Shown piece by piece: positions 38,123-52,690 of a stretch of DNA of 64,000 nt (the first letter of the stretch is position 1; each line of letters opens with the position of its first letter). The translations under genes and the position numbers were made by a program. The notes under the pieces are model-generated. The model was given only the letters and a program-made list of their open reading frames with translations, was not told the origin of the DNA and did no database searches. This DNA is from Ooceraea biroi (lineage: Eukaryota; Arthropoda; Insecta; Hymenoptera; Formicidae), in the NCBI RefSeq assembly GCF_003672135.1, contig NC_039508.1, positions 6,076,001 to 6,140,000 of the forward strand. Direction: 5' to 3'.

Positions 38123-41100
38123 AAATATGGTATTATCGTTGAATTATTGTTATGCTAGCGGCGGCTTTAAGCTCCGTTACGAAATCCCACATCAAATTAC
38201 GAAAGGTCCGATTGTATCCAAAAGAGGTAATGTCCCGAATTTGCGTGTCGACAATCGTGCACGTTTACTTGTATCGATATTTGAATGAGATTAATGATCG
38301 ATACGTTGACGAGACCGAACGAAAGTTTCTACAAGTGATCCGCTGAATCGTGTTTGCTCTCCATCGATGCAATAGGCAGTACGGAATATTAATGATCATC
38401 GGGAAATATCGTGCCCGACTCCAGCAACATCGAACTTCAACTAAGATGATAAATCGCCATGAGTCTACAGTTATTAATCCTTGACCGTCTCGGGGAGGAC
38501 GGGGTATTATTACTTCTTGATAAGTTTTGGAATTTTTATGTATCATTCTCTTAACTCGCGTGCATGCTTTACGAGGAAGCGCATCATTTTCCACGTTATT
38601 AGGTGAGTGCTTGCTCAGTGTCGAAAATTCCGGGATACTTAACGGATTGACTATGGAATTGACTGGGAAATCGTAAAACTCGTGAATTGTGAAGCGAAAA
38701 GCGGCTGGTCTGAACGTGCTTTAAGTTAGATTCTCACACGTGCAGTGCTATTCGTGCACAATCGACGGATTAAATTCTCATCGCTCGCATTTTCACGGTG
38801 AGTACTTTCGGCGGTCGCCGAAAGTAACGCGCCGACGTGCTTTCTACCCCCGAGCCAGAGTCAGCGGTGGTGGTTTAGTGGCGGCGGAACTGCGCGAATA
38901 CGGCCATTGTGTATCCCGGGCAGTGCGCACCGGCAAAATGCGCAAGAGAGAACGGAAAGAGGAAAAAAAGGAACAGGCTATGTTAACGGGATAAAAGCTG
39001 AGCGGCATAGACATACAGAGGGAGGAAGAACGACGATGCAACGGCCACGACGTGCGAGGACGAGCCGCGGGGTTGTTTCACAGGCAGAGTAACTTCGTTA
39101 GAACGTTAACCGGCACTCGCCTTTATTAACGCCTGCGTGGCGACTCTTTCAAAGCCGACTAGAGTGCAAACTTCATGAAATCCAGCACAATAAGCCGGAC
39201 CAAAAGGCTGTCGGTTGTTGTTTTTGCTCTGACACGCATTACCTCCGAAGTTACTCTCTTTCTCTCTCTCTCTCCCCCTGTCATCTCCGTTTTCAAACTT
39301 AAAACACAAATTTCGCTCTGTCAGTAGGAAGTTAACTTTTTATACAACATTTGAGAGAGAGCATAAAAGCATAATTTCACATTTTTTAGAATTTGTGGTA
39401 ATGATGAAAAAATTTTCATGTGCGCAGACGTGGATAAATTATTAGAATTACCTACTAAGACAGGATATTAAAATTACGTTACAAGATTTAAATAAAACTG
39501 CTAAATGTTTTATTATATGTATACTCCCTTACTTAGGAATAATATTAAAAATAGCAAAGTATAAAAAATTGATCTAACTGGATATCAAACAAAAGCTAAT
39601 ATTTTTCATTTTCATTTTTTATTAATAAAAATTATTTATATTAGCTTTAATCTCTCTCATTTCTATGTCCCTACTTTTTATTTCTTTATTGGCATTATAT
39701 TATTCGAGTAGCTTTATCACCAAATTTGTGCTTTCACGGTAATATGTTGTGAAAATTTTACTCAAAACTAACACGTATCGATAATATACGATTGCGATTT
39801 ACCTGGCGAGCGTTGTGGAACATTTCGGAGATGCGTTGGTGAACCACGACAATCCATCAATGTCCAAGGCAAAAGATAAAGTGGAACCAGTTTTCTAGGT
39901 AGATACATTTATCAAAAATACTCCAACCTTATTGTGAAAATATTTTGCTATTAATATTAATGCATACTTTTACACTCTTGCCAAAATACGCTCGAAGTCA
40001 TGCACAAATTTCGAAAGGGAGAGAAAGAGCGGAAGAAGCACATTAAACTCAGAAAACATCTGGGTTTATGGCAAGCCTTCGTTATCGATTTATTTTACTA
40101 ACAGATTAGTGGTACAAAATGGATTATTTAAAGAGGTATATAGAGGAGAGAAAATAATAAAAAGCGAAACAAAAATAGTTCAAGCATTAACAATACTTGA
40201 AAATTATCATATGTCAAGCTATAAATTTTCTATATAATATATGCATATATTAAATGAAATAATGTCAGAGCCCAAATAAAAGATGATAACGTAAGGTTTT
40301 GTGGCATAAATGTTAAACTCAAAACTCTTTTGCCCGGTTTTTCATAAAATTTTATTTTCGTAAACAAATATGCATAACATATAAAGCTTTTACTCGATAT
40401 CAATCATACGTAGCTGATATGTGATATAAAAATCTTGAGCCTGCTTAATTTGCGCATTCAGATATAATTTGGATTATTTCCGCTAATCAAATTACAGTTA
40501 ACAAAATAGTGTCACTGCATTCTACGTGGAAAAATATAAATGAGAGATGCGAAAATAAACTTTATATTTTCGAAAGGAACGAAAATAAAGAATATTTTTC
40601 TTTCCTGCGCGATTTTGAAACGCGTTGCATCTATATTCCTCAAATAATAATAACATGGAACATGGAGTTGCATTTATCGTTACTTGATATTCCAATTTCA
40701 ATGGTGCTTTAATTTGTGATGAATTACAAAACTGCAACAAAAATGTGTAACCAAATATTGTAACGTAATTAAGCGGCGATAGCGAAAATTTCGCGAAAAA
40801 CATTAATTGATAAGATTCTTACTCGGTACGTGACAGCACAACGAAATATATGTGTATTTCGAAACGAATTTGAAACGTCGCTGTATCTAATTATCCGATT
40901 ACAGCGCTCGTCCCCATCCTGCGGCAATTTCATCCCGCATTTATCGTCCATGGCCGCAGTTATCGTATAATCCAAAGAGCTTTCAAGGGTCAAATTAAAA
41001 TTGTTCCAAATATTGCGCGCGCCCTTCTTCCCTGTTTAATTACATCCAATTGTACAAAAAGAGGCAAGAGATTATGCACGATATGCATAAGCATATTTGT

Positions 41101-41340
41101 TTGAACGCGTTTAATGAATACAAAGGATGATGGGCAAACAAATGGGAATATAAAAAAATGTTAGAGTGGTATTTGACGCGTTAAAAGCTCGGAAATTTTA
41201 ATAATGCCGTCGTTATCGTCATAATGGTAATTTTCATCGCGACATTTTCGAGGAATTTTCCGGATTTGGAAATGTCATCGACGGGATGAGGTGGGAGACA
41301 GGGACGTAGGGAACGTGTCAGCCGGTGGAGCTCGGCAGGA
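38123..41340. other. Non-coding stretch with a GC patch at 38.74-39.1 kb
   Basis: The GC patch has an 84-codon frame ending in an Arg/Lys/Glu-rich low-complexity tail. The rest is AT-rich with no frame longer than 109 codons. Confidence 0.6.
39254..39278. repeat. (CT)n pyrimidine tract
   Basis: Twenty-five bases of pure pyrimidine, mostly CT with a CCCCC end. Confidence 0.9.
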
Positions 41341-41523
41341 ATTCTGTTAATTGAACGCCAGGCGGATCCCAGGCGCGGTTGCGAGCGGTCGCATTCGACG
41401 CTCGGATAACTGCAGATCCAACTTTAATCAAATTACATCCGTGACTCGCTGTTTTCGCTATGCCAGAACCGCCCCTGATCGCAGCACACCTCTTGTGTGG
41501 GTTGCGACACGCCCGATTCGCGG

Positions 41524-41541
41524 GGAGAGAGAGAGAGAGGG
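41524..41541. repeat. (GA)n microsatellite
   Basis: A short GA run inside a GC-rich stretch (GGGGAGAGAGAGAGAGGG). Confidence 0.9.
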
Positions 41542-43300
41542 AATGGAAAGCGGGGATCTTTAATTAAAAATTCACTTCTGATGAGCACCCCTATTGGCAA
41601 AATCGTGCCTGAGGGTGACTCGACCAATCGATCATTACGTGAATGTAATAATAACAATTCTGAATAATAATAAAAATTAGCAGCCTGTATACGATGCTAT
41701 TACAATAGAATTTCATAAAGAAACAAATGCAGTAGAAATTCCTGCTTTTGATCAGTATAACGTACAGCGTTACATGATAATATTTGTTCTTTAGCGTTGC
41801 TATTTTACAAGACGAGCGTATCGTTGCACGTTTTAGCTTATTACCCTCGTAGTACCCTCTGGAAAAGAACGCTGACTTCATTAAACTCGTACATTCATTC
41901 TATAAACTAACAATCGCTTGCCACGGAAAGGTTTCACGCAATCTACGTCATTCATAAAATGCTAAAATGTGTGAAATTAAAAATGCACGGAATTAACTTG
42001 ATTTTTACGCGAGCACACGTGTTGAGTCACAATCTTGTATAAACGTTTTACACCGCAGAACTCGAACAACAATACTACTGCATTAAATGTGCAAATAAGC
42101 ACTCTAACCACACTTTTCCGTCCAATGACTGTAAAATTTCATCACTACTCTCTCAGGATCTCTACATGCTTGACGTTAAAATAGCGGCGAGTAAAGCGCG
42201 GACCATAGAAGCGAGAGTTTATGCGAGCGGGTATCAAATTTTAAGGGGTGCTTGCCGAGATGAAAATCTTCTTGAAGAACTCGGTAAGAAGGACGCGCAG
42301 GATCTGGTAACCTGACGCAGTTCCGATTACATTGCCTTTTGTTAAGGTAACGGCAGGCGAATCGCCGGATAAAATTGATATGCTCCTGACTCTGATCAAA
42401 TCAGGGCTCGCTCTTTTTCGCGCTTCGTTTGCATGAAAAGCGCGATGCATTTTGCTCGCTCGAAAAATAGGAACAATTGACACTGTAACCCTGCAGTTTG
42501 TACTGCGACCGCGATTTATGAAGTCGAACTAATCCGCGAGCAGCTTTTCCCGGCATTAATAACGCGGTGGCGGCCGCGATTTTTCTCTCGCCCACAATGG
42601 CCTCGTTCGCCCATTGTCCACACCTCCTCAATAACGAATATTCATCGATGCTTTCATTCGCGATCCATTCATCCGAAGTATCCCTTTGTTCTAGCACTAG
42701 CTCGTAATGAATGTATAATGAATGAATGGGGTCAATAAAAACCGTCTGTATCTTTATACCGACATCATGTCGACGTTATTTTCAATTGAATCGGCATTCA
42801 ATTGTTGGATATGCAAACGCAAAGAAGATTATGCTAATTATTCTGGAGTAGGAGACTGCATAGGCTGCAACTTTGCATTTAATAAACGACATTCGGACGC
42901 ACAGGAGCTATCACATCTGCCGAAAATGACGCTTTATGCGACAGTTGCGTCTAATCATCAAGCGATAACTGTTCAGACGAAGATACACGCAGCGAAAAGG
43001 CGAATAGGATAATTGCAATTAGTTACGTCGCGCGGAGTAAAGGTAGGAATGAGATGAGAGCAACTTCGTTAATTGCATTCCACCTAATTGGCGGAGACCA
43101 AGGCGGGTAGAGATGAAAAGCGTACGAGAGAAAGCGAGATCCCTAAACTTGCCGTATCGACGACGAGTCGAGACAACATCGTCGTATCGATCATCGTCTT
43201 TCTTAACGAGCCACCGTATTATTATTATGGCTTGTAATTACATGCGTCTGTCGGGACTTTGCCTGATTATGAATGCAACTCGAAGTTGCGTAACGCTCCG

Positions 43301-43322
43301 CGTAGTTAGCGTAGTTAGCGTA
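43301..43322. repeat. 9-bp tandem repeat
   Basis: CGTAGTTAG occurs twice, followed by CGTA. Confidence 0.85.
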
Positions 43323-44015
43323 CCTGTTAATGATGATAAAAATGAGTTGTTAATTCGATACGTTGTCAATAACGATATAACGATAAATTCAAGCCAGACT
43401 GTTTCACGTACACGTATTATTGCGCAGACACACTTGGACATTCTGATAAGCGCCGCTTGAATTCTGCATTTAAACTATGTGCACGTAGTTAAACGGATGT
43501 GCAGCGTATTAACATGTTCGTGATACGTGGAAAATCAACTTCTCGTGCAGACTCTACAGTCTCGAGTGAAACAGTACGACACACTGTACGAATACGAGTG
43601 CAACATTGTTTAGATAGTTCGAAATGCTGTTTACAGACGTTGACAAAAGACGAGTCGTGCATAATTTCAACGCCACGAGGACGGGCGTCCTTAATTTTCC
43701 TGAATTTCAGCTCAAAATAAGAGGATGCAATTCAGAGAGTTTATACAATGTAAAGAACAGAACATTATTGCGATTTAAATTTATCTTTAATTAAAGCCAG
43801 ACACAGCTAGATTATAAAGATCTTTTCTTTATTTTAAATGTGCGTCATTATAACTGCAAATGCAGTTATCACGATCAATGAGAGACAATACGTTATAATA
43901 AGCATATTATAAATTTAAAACTTGCCATGATTTACTAGGAATAATTTAATGATATTTTTCACACAATTAAGCAAGTAGTAATTAAATACATTTCACACTC
44001 GGAAGACATATCGAT

Positions 44016-44070
44016 CGATAAACAATAAATAAATATATATTTATTCGATAATTCGATCTATTGTTTATCG
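44016..44070. repeat. Inverted repeat with 12-bp perfect arms
   Basis: CGATAAACAATA (44016-44027) is the reverse complement of TATTGTTTATCG (44059-44070), with a 31-base AT-rich spacer. The arms contain AAACAATA, which resembles SOX/forkhead-type sites. In AT-rich DNA this may be chance. Confidence 0.6.
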
Positions 44071-44549
44071 TTTCCCGTCCCGGCGTGTACGGTATATCTG
44101 GACATCTATGATATGCACGGCGTATTTCACGAATCCTCGGCCTGGATGGGTCCGAATTCGAAACATTGTTGGGATAGTTTGGAGCGTTTACCCGGGTGAC
44201 AAGTCTCGCGCCTCGACGAATAGTTTAGTACTTTGAGCGGTTATATACGTTCGTTATACCATTAGCGTTTTCAGTCGTCGAAAGCCAAGAAGTGAATGCG
44301 AGTTAGTTCGAAACAATGTCTGACGTAATAGACTTTTTGCAGAGACGCGCGCATACTTGAACTGCCTCCGATCCGTCTCCATGGGGGCTGCATCGTCGAG
44401 CCAAAAACGTAAATCAATGATACACGCCCGAAATAAATGCGTCCTCCTTTGCATTCCTTCTTCGTTCTAAGCACTTTGCGTGCTTAATTCGATTGTATCG
44501 CCGCACCGCGTTGATAATCATTTAGGACCATGCGAAGGATTCCACGATA

Positions 44550-44574
44550 TCGCGTCACGCGTGCAACACGCGAT
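44550..44574. promoter_or_regulatory. CACGCGTG palindrome in a larger inverted repeat
   Basis: The 14-mer TCGCGTCACGCGTG (44550-44563) contains the palindrome CACGCGTG and is flanked by ATCGCGT...ACGCGAT arms. CACGCG is the core bound by Hairy/E(spl)-class bHLH repressors in insects. Binding here is inference. The identical 14-mer recurs at 52691. Confidence 0.3.
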
Positions 44575-46670
44575 GGTACCCGCATTCGTTATCACGGCCA
44601 AAGCTAGATTACCTTGAACTTTCGTGGCGGTCCGTCGTTATCCACCAAGAGACACGCGGGGGTTGAACTTTATTCGCCGAATACGCGTGCACGTCGCACG
44701 TCGGGGCAAATAACTTGTGGTATACCTCTATCCGTATTACGGAGGTACATCCCGCGCATGATAAAATGTTGCTTTCTACGGAAGTATGTGAGACGTCGGT
44801 CCCTCCATGGACGTAAATTGTGTCATGTGTCCGAGCGCAATGTAACAGCTGCTTATTTCTTTATGTTCTCCTCTACATTGCCGTTACGAGGAACGTATTG
44901 CGAATCAGAGCGGGCCACGTCAAAAGAACGGGAGCAAGAAAATGTATCATTTCTCCCGCGTGCCACTTTCCAAGTTAAATTGCAGTTTTAATTAAATATT
45001 CTGGGATATTGCGGAAGTCGCGCAAATCTTCTCGACTGCGTATTCTTTGGCAAAGTTGGGATTAATTTACCCCGGGGAGAATTTTATTGGACTCCTCCTT
45101 CACAGACTCATTATTTTTAATATTAAATCCACCCGCGTCCCCTGCTCGGTGCACACGGTTGTTTAGCGGGATAGTGGCTGTACACAGATCGCTAGCTACA
45201 GCCGGAGATTCGTTAGCGAAATTCCACACGGAAATTCCAAATGAAACGACGACGTTACGTTGACGGCGAGTGATTTATGTAGTCCTCGCGCAGTAGTCAT
45301 CGTAATTTATATTCTGTATAAGTCCCCGCACGAGAAATCGAACGTGAATGAAGCTCTCGCGGTTTCCGACCGGGAACAGGCTACATTTCCCGAGTTTCCA
45401 GCACAAGTTCGTCTGGGTAATCATAACTTGAGCAAACCGCAATTTCGCACAGTTTTGTGCATATTTTCTTCCACAAACATATGGTTTGCAATTCCACGGA
45501 ACTTTTCCATTATGTAGCACAACGTTATTTAAAGACAGACGGTGGTTTTTAGAGAATGACGATGTTTGACCGGTTCTCCGCCTTTTGAATTGCTTTATTC
45601 CTCCATTAGATAAACGCTTTATTACTTGCCTCATTGTTACTTTTTGTTTAATAATTGATAATTTATAACAATAATTCTTAATTTAATTTAATTAAATATT
45701 AAGAGATTTGCTACAGGATGTTACGAAGATTATAAATTTTTTTCATGAATTTCTGATAAACGAATTGACACATAGCAGCACTGAAATAAAGTTATATTAC
45801 GTTTTACAACTATCATAGACGATGACGACGGTATCGAGAGAGGACACAAGATCCTCCATTCTCCTGATCCGTGTCGCTGAAGAGCAGGCAAAAAGTCTCG
45901 CCGTTGCGAAAGTGACGGTGGGTAAACGAGTTTGGCGATCAACTCGAGCGGACGACAGCTGCGGCCCTGAGTGGTCCGTAGCATCCTTTCACTCGCGTTT
46001 AACTCTCTGACAGGGGAGCAAGTATGCGCAACCACGGAATGGACCAGTTCCTGGTTTTAAGATAACGTAATAGTTTTTAGATCGTCCCTTTCACAAACGG
46101 GCACCTATGAGGATCGTCCGTCGCCAACTCCTCCATAAATCTATAACCGTGTCGATCTTATCTAACGTATATACCCATAAATCCAACCACCAAGTCGGAA
46201 TTTCGTCTCTCGAGGACGGATCGGAATACATTAGTCGGTCAGCATGATTTACTGGCCTAATTTAGTACACATCCCAAATGTGCAATCGACGATTTAAAGC
46301 TCCGATTGAGATTATGAGTTCAATCTTGTGGTAAGATACAATAAGATGAAAATGATACAGAAATTTAGCTATACATATTGCGTTAACGCATATGGAATTA
46401 CATAGTCAAAAAAAAAAGATTAGAAGGAATTAGTAATCATAAAATCTAGTTGAATCGTAACAAGAATTCTTACTTTTAATGATTTCTGATCTTTTATAAT
46501 TACTTAATCATCTGTTAATTTAATAGAAAGAAATACAGGGATTCAATACAAGATGTCAAAAAGACAACTCTATAGCAGTATACTGGATATTTTCAGTACG
46601 AAGAGAAAGAATTTTATCGTTTAAAAGCTTAGCGTTACAATGAAAAAAAGTCTTGTACAAATGCGAATGG

Positions 46671-49600
46671 TATCAAGCGAGATCGAATAGGTGCAGATTG
46701 TTACACGTTAAAAGTCTAAAAAATTCAGCGATAAAAAACTGGTTGCACCTATTATTTCCAAATGCATGAGAAAAATCCCATACGAGCAGCTGCGAGACGT
46801 TCGATGATGGTTGAGAAACATGGTTGGATTTTCGATTCGCAAGTGTCACAGTCGCGCCCGTCGCGTTCCTTCGAAATCCAGAGATATTTTTATACGGAAA
46901 ACATGTGCGGAATATTGCCCGCATATGCATATGCGTGCGCGCGTGCATTCGCCGTGACTTTCGTGACGATTTTTCAACTGATTTCTCGACGGCGATGGCG
47001 CAAATGTACACGTATGTAACGCCGTATGTTTCCTCTGTCGCGTCGGTGTCGTCTGTTTCTACTGCGAATCGCGCGCGGACAGACACGACGCTATTGTCAC
47101 GACGTTGATGCAATGTCGTTTCTCGAATTCCTTCTCAGACTTGTGTAATATGTTCAATTCAATGATTTGAAAAATGATTTGCGTCTCATAATATATCCGT
47201 AATATTTCTAATAATTAATGGACAGTATAGATTTCTATTTAATAATACAAATCAAAAGCCGGATAATGCAATTGGACTAAAATTCATTCAAGCACGTAAA
47301 ACTACCAAATGGTTTTGTTACTCTCACTCATCTCGATGACGGCCGCATCGCTACCACCGGTCTTCTCTCCAACTCCAACTTTATTCTCAGTATTATTCGC
47401 GTACGGTGTACATATACGTAGTCGCGTACATTCGCTTACGCTTGCTCCGCAAGTATATATGCGCACAAAACAGACGTGCGCGCGAGGAAAATCTACGACT
47501 GTTTGCGACAAGATGGAAATATCAAAATCCCGGCCAACGCGTTGAATCCAGGAATAATACCCCCTTGTAAGCGCGGTGTGCTCTGAGCTTTGCTCGGGGT
47601 ATGCACGTTTGGTAGCTCGTGAGAAAAACACGGCGGGCCAGATAAAAAGATCACATAATAGAAGGCTCCTCCTGCGCTCTTTATGCTGCATGAAAATTTC
47701 ATTCAAGCGCATAGCTGCAATACAGCGCGCCATAAAACTGCGTCTCTTCTTTTCGCGTCTTTCCGCGACACTCTATTATAACAATGATAAAGAGACGGCG
47801 AAAGTGGAGAGGCAAAAGTATAGCCGAGATATACGCTACTTCGTATACGACTTTTGCCATTTAGAAAGGTCAAAAAGGGAATAAATGCAATTCGCGATAT
47901 ATTTTTACACCTGGCTTGCGTTAAAGCTAATCTATGATTCAGTGGGACCATTAAAATTGCATGAAGCAGATTTTATTATGTGTCCTTGACATATTATAAT
48001 AAGATTAAAAACTATGGAAATGGTGACTTAGCTTTATAAGTGACGTAGAAAATCTCTCGTCTGTGTTAATAAACTTTTACGTTGCTTTGGAAGAAAATTT
48101 GATTTCTGTATTGTTCAATCAATAATGTATCTCTGCTAGAATCGATAAAAAGAATAGTGAAACGGAATGCGTTTTATTGCCCTGGATGCTTCTTAACGGA
48201 CGCGTATCTCGGTGATACATCCAGCACTCGAAAAGTGGACCAATCTGAAAAGGATCTTAAGAACTCGCGATATTGCCTACGGCTATTAATTTTGCGCCGC
48301 GAGCGTTTATGTGGTCGTTATGATCCGCAGCTGCCATTAGTCCCCGAAGGCTCGTTCTGGAAAAAATGCAGCGAGCATCGTATAACTTAACGCTTCTCTC
48401 GACTTCTTTCATGTACTCAGAAGATTGCGTGCAATGTAGTGATAGTTGCGTGGAAAAATATGTAGAATATAAAACAGTTCGCTCATTTTCTTCAGAAAAT
48501 AGGTTTCGGTGTTACAAAGTTCGCTTCGCTTGTGCACATTAGCAAAGCATTTCACTTGCGGAGTGCCGTAAATTGCGGCGCTTAGTGTAATGAGTACCGG
48601 TAGCATCGAACGATCGTGCGAGCTGAGAGGCTCGATTAGAAATGTCGATTGAGCAACATTTGACTTGTTAAGTAATCTCACTGGAGAACGGGCTCGATTC
48701 TTCAGTGTCCACCTTTCACGGATCGTCGCCCTTTCCCCCAGCGAAGAGACGACACAAATACAAACGCGACGAAATATTAAAAATGGATTGAATAACATTT
48801 ATTACATCCCGTGCATAGATTCATAATTGATTCGTCCGCCTTGAAATAGCGTGAGCGCCGTTTGAACAGTTTTGCTAAAATCAATAATTGCGCGCATATT
48901 GTTGCATACGACTAAGCGCTTCGGCCTTTTTGCTTTAACCTTTCGAGTACTTGAGAGTCATTTGGTTTTGCCTGAATATTCACCGGAGTATTAATGAGAA
49001 TTCCATTCACGGTTGACTCATCATTATTGGAGGCCGTCGGCGAACTCACTTTACCTCCGTGAGCCGTGAAATATCACTCGTTCAATCGTCATAAAACGTG
49101 GGTTTAACGTTTACTGTGTATTACTTGCGTTTTTCTAAATCATGGACACAATTCAAATCTAATCGAACAGGCATAGTCATTTATTAAAATGTTTTGCACT
49201 GTCAATGAATTACTATCATTATCATTATTATTTCGTTATTATTATATCGTTTTAAATTATCTTTTAGAAAAGTTATAATTGCCTGCGCGAGGAAAGTCAA
49301 CATTTAGTAGAAAGTACTGAAATCTTAAATTGCTCAATATTCATACAAGATTCACTTAAAAAAATTGTTTTACTGAATTCGGCAAATTCAATAGAGATAT
49401 ATTACAGAGCTTTATTAGAGATACTTTCATGTTACAATATATTCATTTATCTACGAAAATTTACGAGTAACTGCTTGCTAAAAATTTTAACAATTACTTT
49501 AATTCAGCCAAATTACTTTATGACAAGCTTCACGAAGCTACAAGTTCAGCCAAATTATGCTGCGATTCATACGTAAACGAGCGAGAACATCTTGCAGCTA

Positions 49601-50690
49601 CGACTCGATTTAATCTCGCGCGCGACGATGTATCACGGACTAGTGAGAAATCAGTGTCAGATCCTAAAAGCATAGTCCACCCAACCCAGTCACCCTATCC
49701 ATCCTTGCCGCGTAATCTGCTAAAAGCAACATATCAGCAGAGAAACGCGCTTTATGAACGTTTCGCAGCGTTAGAAGATCCTTCTGGCATTCGTCGAAAG
49801 GTAAAATCAAATTTGCCGACGCCAGTCGAGATCGATGGGATGTATAATTGAACGCGTCGTTTCTCAACGACTTCACAGTCAGGCGCCATCAGGCTTAGCC
49901 GCACAGAAATGTCAGTACTTAACGTAAAGGTAAGGAACAGAGCTTTCCAAGTACTATTGCATTAAGAGACGTAAATGGTGTAAACTGGCATCAAGAGTAA
50001 AAATGCCATGTTACGGGCGGTATTGATTTTGTCCAACTACGTTTTTGCTTTCAGGTTCCGGATAGCGGAAGCGTGTGAAATGGATTTCCTGGTAGAAGCA
50101 TCGCGAAGTAAGTAGGTGTAACAAGTAATGTGGCGCATTGTGTAACGTGTAATCGGTGCAGCGTCGCCACACATCGTGAGAGGTCCGGCAGTGAAAGGAT
50201 CGTCCTCAAAAGCCGGCAGCGACCGGCTCGACGAGAACTTGTTCATATTGTACTTAAGCGTCTCTAGTGAAAGGTAATCCGAAGTAAGATCGTGGGACTT
50301 TGAAATTTATTTTCACTTTTGAGGTCGATTACGCGTCTACGGCCGCGAGCGAAACGCTCACCGGCGGTGTTATTGTCTTGTCAGAGATTAGACTGATTAA
50401 AGCGACCGTGTCGCCTAGTATTTGCAGCGACGAAAGTTCATGCAATAATTCAGAAACGGATGCAATTGTTTTTAATATTAAACGTAAATGGAAATGCATC
50501 TTTTTATTTTGTGTAATGATCTATTTATTCTTGTAATGAAAATATTAATCTTCTTTACAATAAAAAACAAATATATCCCAGCGTCACAGAAAGTGATTAT
50601 ATTGTTTTGGAGCATTCTTGCACTTCGGGGAATTTTTGCCGCAGAAAAATTTCAAGATCGTTTCGTCGCAAGCCGTTCTCGTAATCAATC
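46671..50690. other. Non-coding stretch
   Basis: Overlapping frames at 46673-47113 and 47302-47733 lie in CpG-bearing DNA and match nothing I know. A 65-codon frame at 49654-49851 has a plausible-looking composition but no recognised family. Confidence 0.55.
46921..46934. repeat. 14-bp perfect palindrome GCATATGCATATGC
   Basis: Self-complementary sequence followed by alternating GTGCGCGCGTGC. It contains two CATATG E-box forms and the octamer-like ATGCATAT. No regulatory role is shown. Confidence 0.7.
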
Positions 50691-51810
50691 ACCTTAAGCA
50701 ATTTCGTGCAAGTGCGGAGCAGGCTCGTATAATATTGCGTCGCTCTGGATTCGCCGGCACGACGAGATTAAACCGCTAAGTACGTAACAAATAATCGTTT
50801 GCGGCTCGCCCGCGAAGGAGGAGCTCGTTTTTCTCATTCTAGAGTCGCGTTGGAAATGCAACGTCGCCGTGAGAAGGATATCGAGTGTTAAATTATGCCA
50901 GCACTGCGACGCGCAGTCCATTCCATAATATAATCGCGCATAAGCCGGCAGTCCCGCCAATGCGAGCAAAAAAAGAAGAAAGACGGGAAAAAACGAAGAG
51001 GAAACAACGAGAAAGCGTGAAAAAAGGACGAGCATGAACTCATCTCGCGCGTCGATTAAAAGGATAGCGAAGCGAAGTATTTCTTTAATAATCTCGAAAA
51101 AGGGATGAGTCCGATATCCACCCTCCCCCCGTGCTTCCCCGCTCATGTGATGCAGACGGTGCTGCTAAATTGATTTTTAAACGAGATTCCGAGGCCGATG
51201 TCCGAGGAGTGCGGAGCGCGCTATAAATTGCATCGGAAAACTGCGTGCACTTGAACTGGCGAAGAGAGACGAGAAGCGATTAACTTTCGTCGATGTATTT
51301 ATCGTCGCGTAACTCTTTGAACCGATTTGCCACGACGACGTTTCGACGGAATCGCGAGAAACGTCAAGCCACTTTTCCAGTCTTGCCTTTTCGTTGCGAA
51401 CTCGAGGTAGAGATAGACATCTCGCCACGATCAGGAACCGTGCTAGCCAATTGTCATTCTTTCACACGCGATATTCTGAAGAACATTGTTTTCTTTGCTC
51501 ATTTGAATATTTCCCTTTTCTCGCTCCGACGCACATATTGCTCGAAAATAATCAAGAAATCGGTTTTCTCAGATTTGTCATAAATCACTGTCTCGAGCAA
51601 GTTTTACGTTAGAAGATTCCGGACAATTAATTGATCAGAACTCCGCTGGTTTCGGCTGATTTTTGCTCGAGCGATTGCGCGCAATACGATGAATCGATAC
51701 GATACACCGCATCGCAGGAGACGCGGTAGAATAGCAAGCGGTCTAGTTACACCAATGCAGAAAGAAAAAGGATCGACGCGATTATCCGTTGAATCAGCTC
51801 GCGTGCTCTC

Positions 51811-51873
51811 GGAGGAGGATCGAGGAGAAAAAGGAGACGAGAAGAAAAGAAGAAAGAAACCGAGGAAGAAATA
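51811..51873. repeat. Purine-rich tract
   Basis: GGAGGAGGAT followed by GAGAAAAAGG and GAAGAAAAGAAG-type sequence. Nearly all bases are purine. It produces a low-complexity lysine, arginine and glutamate-rich open frame (51689-51874) that I do not regard as a gene. Confidence 0.8.
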
Positions 51874-52690
51874 AATATTCTCTCGAGCAAGGTGGCTGCT
51901 AAATGGTAGAACGTATCCAGCCTTGTGGTGGATATTCAGATATTCAACGACGCACTCCTCTGCCCGGATAGAAAGAGCTATTGTACACCAGACAATCGAT
52001 GACGCTATTTATTCAAGTGCCTGCTCTCTCGCCATCAGGAGAAGAGGGAAGAAGAGAAGCACGGCAAAATATCGTCCGGTGAAAAAAGTAGCGAGGAGCT
52101 GGGGGAGATACGATAAAACGACTGCCGCGATAAGTAATATTAATAATCCTGGGCGACGACGAACGTCCATCCTTCATGAGAAACTGATGCAACCGTAGCT
52201 CTCCTAAGTGATCAACACTTTCCGCTTTTGTATTCTCTGCTACAAGCTTTTTATTATTTATCACACTTGTTTTGTCTAACAATAATTCATTCGCAATAAA
52301 ATAAAGTCACGCACGACTTGCTACATAATTTAAAACTTGTTCTTTCGCGTAATAATTATCGTCGCAATTTCTCGTGTCGTATCGTAATATTGGAATAGTA
52401 TCGGACACAGTATCGAATATCAAATCCATCTAATTGCACAGGTTGCGAAGCGTTAATGGCGGATATTTCCAATTAGAGTGCACATCATCATCGTAGCAGC
52501 ACACGTAGCACACGCACCGATTATAGGACATAAATGGAATTACAGGATATTTGTCCGTTTTGGTGCGCGCGTTACGCGAATACAGTGAGCGATTACGAGA
52601 TTTAGCGCGGTCAACGGAATCGCGCAATTTGCGTGTGTAAGCCGCCGTGGTCGCGGATTCCGCGTGCGGCAGCTGCGTGACCCGCATACT

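Larger units (their letters stand above)
41341..46670. other. Non-coding stretch
   Basis: CpG-bearing patches (41.35-41.55, 42.2-42.65, 44.1-44.9 kb) lie between AT-rich DNA. The longest frame is 125 codons (44614-44991). No domain is recognised. Confidence 0.6.

Noticed and set aside
48328..48350. CATTAGTCCCCGA shared with 4181-4193
   Set aside because: Only 13 bases match and the similarity does not extend on either side, so chance is likely.
49654..49851. 65-codon frame with protein-like composition (SDPKSIVHPTQSPYPSLP...)
   Set aside because: No family recognised, no clear splice sites and no start context. The length is expected by chance in 64 kb.
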